The notes beneath the pieces are model-generated. The model was not told the DNA's origin. It saw nothing but the letters and a program-made list of their open reading frames with translations, and did not search any database. From Agapanthus africanus (Eukaryota; Streptophyta; Magnoliopsida; Asparagales; Amaryllidaceae): DNA of 64,000 nucleotides. Positions 58,065 to 64,000 of the stretch are shown here, piece by piece. The stretch lies in contig CM057347.1 in the NCBI GenBank assembly GCA_030015575.1, positions 409,232,248 through 409,296,247 on the forward strand, given 5' to 3'. Numbering within the stretch: position 1 is the stretch's first letter; every line of letters starts with the position of its first letter. Made by a program: the position numbers and the translations under genes.

Positions 58065-59057
58065 AAGGAACTGCTTCAAGGGTACTACTGGACGACGATT
58101 CATCAGGACGCCCAGAAGCTCGTCAGGAGATGCAAAAGCTGCCAACTCCATGGAAGCATACCTCGCCTTCCGGCTACCGAGCTAACCGCCCTAACCTCCC
58201 CGTGGCCGTTTGCCCAGTGGGGAATGGACATGATAGACCAGTTCCCTACCGGTACGGGCGGGCACAAGTACGTCCTCGTCGCGGTGGACTACTTCACGAA
58301 GTGGATCGAGGCCATTCCTATCAGGAAACCAGACGCCACCACGACTATTAAGTTCTTGCAGAACAACGTGATACCCCGGTTCGGCATTCTGAGGTGTATC
58401 ATCACCGACCATGGGACAAATTTCGAAAAAGAAAAAGTAAACGAATTCTGCAGCGAATATCGTATCCTTATGAAGTTTGCCGCGGTCTCACATCCCCAAT
58501 GCAACGAGCACGCCGAGGTCGCTAACCGGGACGTCCTCCGAGGTCTTCGGACATGCCTAGAAGGACGCCAAGGTAGTTGGGTCGAGGAATTACCCCGGGT
58601 CTTATGGGCCCTATGCACGTCGAAGAAAACCCCCACCAAGGAGACACCTTTCAGCCTCTGCTACGGTACCGAGGCAATGGTCCCAGCGGAGATCGGGCTC
58701 CCCAGTCACCGGGTCGAGCACTTCGACGACGAGGCAAACACCTCGGCCCTCCGGACTAATCTGGACGTATTATTAGAGAAATAGGATCGGGCTCAGATCA
58801 GAACTGCCGCTTACCAACAGTAAACAGCCCGCTACTACAACACGCGAGTCAAGCGCCGCTTCTTCAAAACTGGAGACTTAGTCCTAAGGCGGAACGAGTT
58901 CGTCGATCAAGGCAAGCTGCACAAGTTTTCCTCAAAATGGGACGGTCCTTTCCTCATCTCCGAGGTCCTGCCCAGCGGAGCCTATCGTTTACAAGACGTG
59001 AATGGTCGCAAATTTCCACGGCCTTATAACGCTAAGAAATTCAAGCTGTACCTCTGA
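58065..59057 (+). pseudogene. RE-B integrase
   Basis: Same frame: LLQGYYWTTIHQDA and the C-x2-C pair RCKSC of the HHCC zinc finger. The core follows, with D at 58227 (WGMDMID), D at 58407 (ITDHGTNF) and E at 58515 (HAEVANRD). The last two are 35 residues apart, the standard DX35E spacing. Stops at 58782 and about 58821. The C-terminal part has KTGDLVLRR and a GPF motif (WDGPFLISEV), ending at 59057. It would insert the DNA copy into the genome. Confidence 0.92.
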
Positions 59058-59426
59058 AAAGAATGTCTATAAATGTATATTTCTTCTTTCACCAAAATGA
59101 TATAAATTCTTCTAAGTTCTTTTTATTTAAATAATAAGAAGGACACAATAGAGCATTGCAAAAAGGGGAATTTTATTCATTCAAAAGGTATTGTGGGCTC
59201 CACAGCCTTACATCAAAAAAAAAAGAAAAAAAGAAAACTCTTACAACAGCGGAGGAAGGGGGTGCAAGAAACATTGCTCGTGGTACTCCGAACAAATTTC
59301 CGCCAGCCGAGCCCTTGCCGCCTTGGACCTCTACCTCTGATGCTGCCCAAGAACCCTCGTGGCCACGGACGGGCCAGAAAGCTCTGCGGGTGGGCACCCA
59401 TCGGCGAGATGCCTCAATTGGTAACA
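59058..59426 (+). other. RE-B sequence after pol
   Basis: A/T-rich start, poly-A run near 59215-59240, then moderate GC. It holds the poly(A) signal of the antisense unit (59172-59177). The overlapping ORFs here keep no recognisable domain. Confidence 0.6.
59172..59177 (-). terminator. Poly(A) signal of antisense unit
   Basis: AATAAA on the minus strand, about 250 bases past the stop of the antisense ORF. Confidence 0.45.
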
Positions 59427-59738
59427 CTAGAGGACGAGTGCCACCGATCGATCCCACCGACTCTTCGAGATCAGGATGAGACGACATAACGATCTCAGCT
59501 TGCCAACCGCCTCGTCCTTCAGTTGTTCGGACAAGAGGTTGTGCATCTCCGACGATACCCTCCAGATTGAGTACATCAGCAGCTGGAGTAGGGGTGATCG
59601 CCGGGGAATCAGGCGGCTGACATGATCCTCAACGCGCCGGATCACCGCCTGCAGCGTCTCCTCGGAGCACAGCTGGTCGTACAAGTATACGTCCTCGAAA
59701 GAAATGATCTCGGGGATGGAGAAAGGGAATTCATCCAT
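59427..59738 (-). CDS. Antisense ORF of RE-B (103 aa)
   Basis: Starts MDEFPFSIPEIISFEDVY and includes LCSEETLQAVIRRVEDHV and LLSEQLKDEAVGKLRSL. Predicted mainly helical and acidic/leucine-rich in the second half. No known domain recognised. Several Tat-group elements are known to carry antisense ORFs between pol and the 3' LTR, and this one lies there. It has an ATG about 48 bases after a TATA box and a downstream AATAAA, and it has no internal stop although every pol domain does. Function unknown. Confidence 0.55.
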   Translation of the reverse strand: MDEFPFSIPEIISFEDVYLYDQLCSEETLQAVIRRVEDHVSRLIPRRSPLLQLLMYSIWRVSSEMHNLLSEQLKDEAVGKLRSLCRLILISKSRWDRSVALVL

Positions 59739-59785
59739 TCTTATGTTTTGAGATGGAGAAAGGAATGATCAACATACCCTCTTTG

Positions 59786-59792
59786 TTTTATA
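59786..59792 (-). promoter_or_regulatory. TATA box of antisense ORF
   Basis: TATAAAA on the minus strand, with the ATG at 59738 about 48 bases further, a normal plant promoter-to-start distance. Confidence 0.5.
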
Positions 59793-60040
59793 GCCCTACA
59801 GCGCCCCCAAGAGTCCAAGATTCGCTTGTTTCTTCCAATACTGTACCGCCACGCGGCGGATATCCCGTCTTTCTCGGCAAACCAAAGTCGGAGCGACACG
59901 GCTCTTCTAAACGCTTCGCTTCCCCCCATGCGTTCATGACACGTGTCGCCCGTGACGGTCACTCTTCCCGATGTTCACACACCAGGGAAGGTCGGACAGA
60001 ACCTCGCAAAACCGAGCAGCAACCCTACTCGGTCCATCCT
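59793..60040 (-). promoter_or_regulatory. Presumed upstream region of antisense unit
   Basis: Contains tgacacgtgtcg-like sequence (G-box core at 59939-59944) about 150 bases upstream of the TATA box on the minus strand. No ORF I would support. Confidence 0.3.
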
Positions 60041-61330
60041 TAGCAGGCCACTCCATGCCTTCCCACGCTAAGGATCAAAGCCCTCATCAAGAGGCCACCG
60101 AGCAGCTACCCTGCTCGGCCTATCCTTGTCTGGTAATCTCTTACCCCACGACGCCAAGGATCAAAGCCCTCATCAAGAGGCCACCGAGTAGCTACCCTGC
60201 TCGGTCCATCCTTGGCTGGTAATCTCTTACCCCACGACGCCAAGGATCAAAGCCCTCATCAAGAGGCCACCGAGCAGCTACCCTGCTCGGTCCATCCTTG
60301 GCTGGTAATCTCTTACCCAACGACGCCAAGGATCAAAGCCCTCATCAAGAAGCCACCGAGCAGCTACCCTGCTCGGTCCATCCATGGCTGGTAGTTCACT
60401 ACCCACCGACGTCAAGGATCAAAGCCCTCGCCAAGAGTCCACCGAGCAGCAGCCCTGCTCGGTCCATCCTTAGCAGGCCTCTCAATGCTCTCCCGCGCTA
60501 AGGATCAAAGCCCTCATCAAGAGGCCACCGAGCAGCTACCCTGCTCGGTCCATCCTTGGCTGGTAATCTCTTACCCCATGACGCCAAGGATCAAAGCCCT
60601 CGCCAAGAGGCCACCGAGCAGCAACCCTGCTCGGTCCATCCTTAGCAGGCCTCTCAATGCCCTCCCGCGCTAAGGATCAAAGCCCTCATCAACAGGCCAC
60701 CGAGCAGTAACCCTGCTCGGTCCATCCTTAGCAGGCCTCTCAATGCCCTCCCGCGCTAAGGATCAAAGACCTCGCCAAGAGGCAACCGAGCAGCAACCCT
60801 GCTTGTTCCATCCATGGCTGGTAGTGTTCACTACCTACCGACGCCAAGGATCAAAGCCCCCATCAAGAGGCCACCGAGCAGCTACCCTGCTCGGTCCATC
60901 CTTGGCTGGTAATCTCTTACCCCACGACGCCAAGGATCATAGCCCTCATCAAGAGGCCACCGAGCAGCAACCCTGCTCGGTCCATCCTTGGCTGGTAATC
61001 TCTTACCCTACGATGCCAAGGATCAAAGCCCTCATCAAGAGGCCACCGAGCAGCAACCCTGCTCGGTCCATCCATGGCTGGTAGTTCACTACCCACCGAC
61101 GCTAAGGATCAAAGCCCTCATCAAGAGGCCACGGAGCAGCTACCCTGTTCGGTCCATCCTTGGCTGGTAATCTCTTACCCCACGACGCCAAGGATCAAAG
61201 CCCTCATCAAGAGGCCACCGAGCAGCTACACTGCTCGGTCCATTCTTAGCAGGCAACTCCTTGCCCAATGACGCCAAGGATCAAAGCCCTCATCAAGAGG
61301 CCATCGAGCAGCTTCCCTGCTCAACTTCCT
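60040..61330. repeat. 86-bp tandem array, 15 units, in RE-B 3' region
   Basis: Anchor ggatcaaag at 60072, 60158, 60244, 60330, 60416, 60502, 60588, 60674, 60760, 60848, 60934, 61020, 61106, 61192 and 61277. Each unit has CCGAGCAG/CTGCTCGG arms around a five-base loop and a second larger inverted repeat around the anchor. Tandem repeats between pol and the 3' LTR are known in Tat-group elements and can seed satellites. ORFs across it are repeat artefacts. Confidence 0.95.
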
Positions 61331-61457
61331 GCACGTCTTTTAATAAGCGATCCCCACCTCGACTTCGGGGCCATGGAGACACCGATCTTATACCAGTCTT
61401 CGCACGCTTGGAAAATGGTTGAATTCAACTCGACGTGCGATCGCCAGATGAAAAACC
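61331..61457 (+). other. RE-B sequence between repeats and RE-C3
   Basis: Unique 127 bp with no ORF or PPT. RE-B is cut here by the copia LTR. Confidence 0.6.
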
Positions 61458-63605
61458 TGTTAGTTATGTGTATGCCATAGACGCCATTATTGTACATATG
61501 ATGTATATTATAGTGGATGCTATATATATATATACACACACAGAGAGGACTTTCTTGCTCGACATAATAGTATGCTATCTGGTTAACTTTATCTTAACAT
61601 GTAGACTTGTATTGTGATACTGTCTTGTTCTCACGTATTGATAAAGCCCTTAGGATATGTACTTGACTACTAGGACTATGATGTAGATCATACTAGTGGG
61701 GCCAGGGTAGTTCACAAGTACATCCTTCAATTGTTCCTAGCCGAGGGAATATCGAGACAGGGCATCGATATTCCAGAGTAGACTAGCGTATACGCTTCTT
61801 GACCCATATGATGGGCGATGGATGATCCCACATCCATTGGTGTTTGACATCAGAGATGGTATACGGGTGCTCAGTGGAGACCGGGTACACCGAACAGGAC
61901 CCGCCGAGGACTCCTATATAGTAATATACCTATCGTCAGATATCAGTCCTCTGGTGACACTGGTACAGGTTAGTCTGTAGACCCGAGATCGTCATGGAGT
62001 ATTGTGCGGCTCCCACTGTGCTTTGATTTCCCCCCTACCACGCTCAAAGGAGACGTGCAAACAGGTGGATTTTGGGTACAGTCCCGAGTCATATGGAGGC
62101 AATGAGCGATAGGAGGGGTTTCGTCTCTCCCGGTATTGGGGGTTGATGTTGCGCTATGCTCGATTGGCTATAACTGGAAGTCCCTGGCTAGGGCTGATAT
62201 GGAGATCTACTGATAAGTGTTATCAGTAGTTTCTCGACCTGTTATGAGCCTCACATCGGCATGACTTATCATGTTACTAGGGTCTGACGATTTCCACCCC
62301 TAGACATGATATGCGACATATCAGATGAAGAGACCGAATTGTACGGGAGTATTATTGATAGGCTTCATGGAGACTGTGGACATGCTTGCTTGTTGATCTT
62401 CATATCGCTTAATACCCGGGTAGCCGTTACGTCCAGCTAGTACCGCTGACGGCTTGTAGGTGACTGATATGATTATCACTTACTGCTGGCATATTGACGA
62501 GTCTTTAGAGTCCCACACAGAAGTTCCCTGGTTCAAGCGAAACGAAGTAGGACACATATGTGATATGTGTGTGGGCCTGATTGAATACGAGTATGTGATA
62601 CCGTATTGTAATCTGGCAGTCATCTGTCATCAGTTCGGTTATATGTGATATAACCAGATTGTCAAATCAAGTGTTGATTCGATAATGTGATATACAGATA
62701 AATGATATTAGTCGGTCATATATGATATAACCGGATTATTAGATCAAGTGTTGATTTAATAATGTAATATAAATTATATGTGATATAATTATATATTAAC
62801 TAATATCATTAGCTCACTAATTAATTTTCATTAAATATATATTAATATATATGATATATATGATATATATATATATATATATATATTAAAATGAAGCATG
62901 GCATTTTCTTTTCTATTTTAAGAAAATAGAAATGAGGTGTAAAGTTAAAGCATGGATGCAAGCATGGGTTTTTATTTTGTTTATTCATTCTTGACTCACT
63001 ATTCAAGCATGGTTGCAATTTAATATTACATAATTCCATGCTTGAATGAGTGGGGTCTTGGCTTTTGATTCATTATTCTTGTTCATTCCAAAAGACTTAG
63101 CCATTTTTCTCTCATGCTAGCTTTCATGCTTCTTCTTCCTCCTCTTGCTTTGCCTCAAGCTTCAACCCTCACATGTGATGTGAATCATGAAGCTTGAGCA
63201 CAAATAAGTGAGCTCTTAACATCCCCTACTTCATCATCTCACACCATTCTAGCAAATTAGTGTGATGTGTTTCATACACTAAAGGAGTTTAGTGTAGTGG
63301 TAGCTTGAACTAGTAGGAGCTTCGAGGTGGATCATCTTTGGCGCGAAGGCTACGAATGAAGCTTGTTCAAAGTCTCAAGAGATGCCTAGTGGAGTCGCGG
63401 GACTACTACAAGGAGCAAGTGAAGTGAAGGACTTGATTCTACCAAGGTATAATCTTCCTACACTTATCTTGTTTACATATCATCTAAAGAAAACCCTAAT
63501 GATCTAGTTAAAGATCTTGTTAGTCTAGTTTAGCATCAAGAAAAAATTGAATTTGGCATGGTAGATACTTCTATAACCTCATCAAGGTGCTAAGGTAGTC
63601 TTTCA
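61458..63605 (+). repeat. RE-C3 5' LTR
   Basis: 2148 bp, TGTTAGTTATGTG...CTTTCA, collinear with 3582-5775. A TA repeat lies at about 62855-62887. Confidence 0.88.
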
Positions 63606-63618
63606 TGGTATTAGAGCC
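63606..63618 (+). other. RE-C3 primer-binding site
   Basis: TGGTATTAGAGCC immediately after the LTR: tRNA-Met type with one T for C change. Confidence 0.88.
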
Positions 63619-64000
63619 GAACTAGAATATCAGGGTAGGTCGTTACGAAGTTAAAGAGTTCGATCGGTTTAAAAATCCGGCTTTTTGACATGTTTCTGTC
63701 GATTTTTTCAAATGTTGGAATTTTTGAAATTAAAAGTATCCAAAAAATCGTGCAGGGTTTTCTATGGACCCACAAGAAAAATGAGAGCCTAACTCGACCG
63801 TACGACTGCGGAACCGCGGCCAAAACCTGGTTTTGGCGGCGGTTCCGCGGCACCGTAGGTGAGGCAAGGACCATGCTTTCTTGTGTAGGTCCGTAGGTAA
63901 TTTTTGCACTGTCTGGGTATTTTTAACTGTGATTCTCAAGTTGTTGAGTTCTCTGGATTTTGTTAAACTGATCGATATATTTGGCATCGTATAGATCTAG
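63619..64000 (+). other. RE-C3 untranslated leader
   Basis: No ORF with a copia gag signature. 63715-63950 is similar to 38507-38775 in the RE-E2 internal region. It includes the inverted pair gcggaaccgcgg / ccgcggcacc near 63808-63852. Confidence 0.55.

Larger units (their letters stand above)
52678..61457 (+). mobile_element. RE-B: Tat-group Ty3-gypsy element, near complete
   Basis: LTR, PBS, gag, protease, RT, RNase H, second RNase H, integrase, antisense ORF, 86-bp repeats, in that order. The second, archaeal-type RNase H after RT/RNase H is a mark of the Tat group. A copia element (RE-C3) breaks it at 61458, so the PPT and 3' LTR are not in view. It is the same family as RE-A, in opposite orientation. 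Multiple stops and two frameshifts make it inactive. Confidence 0.9.
61458..64000 (+). mobile_element. RE-C3: 5' end of a Ty1-copia element, cut by window edge
   Basis: 5' LTR 61458-63605, PBS at 63606, then leader to the window end. It is related to RE-C1 by its LTR. The flanking aaacc (61453-61457) would be the TSD but cannot be tested. No gag start is reached by 64000. Confidence 0.85.

Noticed and set aside
60040..61330. Regular array that could suggest CRISPR
   Set aside because: Units are contiguous 86-bp tandem repeats with no unique spacers and lie inside a plant retrotransposon.

Overview
This window is plant nuclear DNA made almost entirely of nested LTR retrotransposons. The diagnostic signs are Ty1-copia and Ty3-gypsy polyproteins, tRNA-Met type primer sites, 5-bp target-site duplications (TSDs), very long LTRs, and a single MITE-like DNA element. 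I see no intact host gene, no rRNA or tRNA gene and no CRISPR array. The layout suits a large, repeat-rich angiosperm genome, but I cannot name the species.

Nesting, outermost first (names are mine). RE-A is a Tat-group Ty3-gypsy element on the minus strand (5' LTR 47563-48640, coding remains down to 5776). RE-E1 (7742-46873, minus, TSD gaggg) sits inside it and has 3.7-kb LTRs around only 426 bp of internal DNA. The right LTR of RE-E1 was hit twice: by a solo copia LTR (11954-13849, TSD aagga) and by RE-E2 (17008-46539, plus, TSD tgtac). RE-E2 has 4.7-4.8 kb LTRs and about 4 kb of non-coding internal DNA. Its left LTR was hit by RE-D (19713-35612, plus, TSD catac), a 15.9-kb non-autonomous element with two LTRs of 3548 bp, a gag-only reading frame and long repeat arrays. 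The insertion order is therefore A, then E1, then E2, then D; the solo LTR came after E1.

Left edge: 1-2143 is a partial minus-strand LTR (RE-F) related to the RE-D LTR. It abuts a decayed copia 3' half (RE-C1, RT/RNase H remains then LTR 3582-5775), which abuts the broken pol of RE-A. Right side: 48641-52677 is the only stretch without a recognisable retroelement. It is AT-rich, contains a diverged tandem duplication and carries a 251-bp MITE. RE-B (52678-61457 visible, plus) is a second, more complete copy of the RE-A family: LTR, PBS, gag, protease, RT, RNase H, a second archaeal-type RNase H, integrase, an antisense ORF with its own TATA box and poly(A) signal, and fifteen 86-bp tandem repeats. 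A copia element (RE-C3, 5' LTR 61458-63605) interrupts RE-B and runs off the window.

All coding regions carry stops or frameshifts, so nothing here looks autonomous now. The least expected signal is arrays of short hairpins in several different elements (RE-D internal region, RE-B 86-bp repeats, RE-E2 internal region and LTRs). In these the two arms vary from unit to unit but mostly stay complementary. The RE-D LTR is in addition studded with G-box (CACGTG) palindromes.
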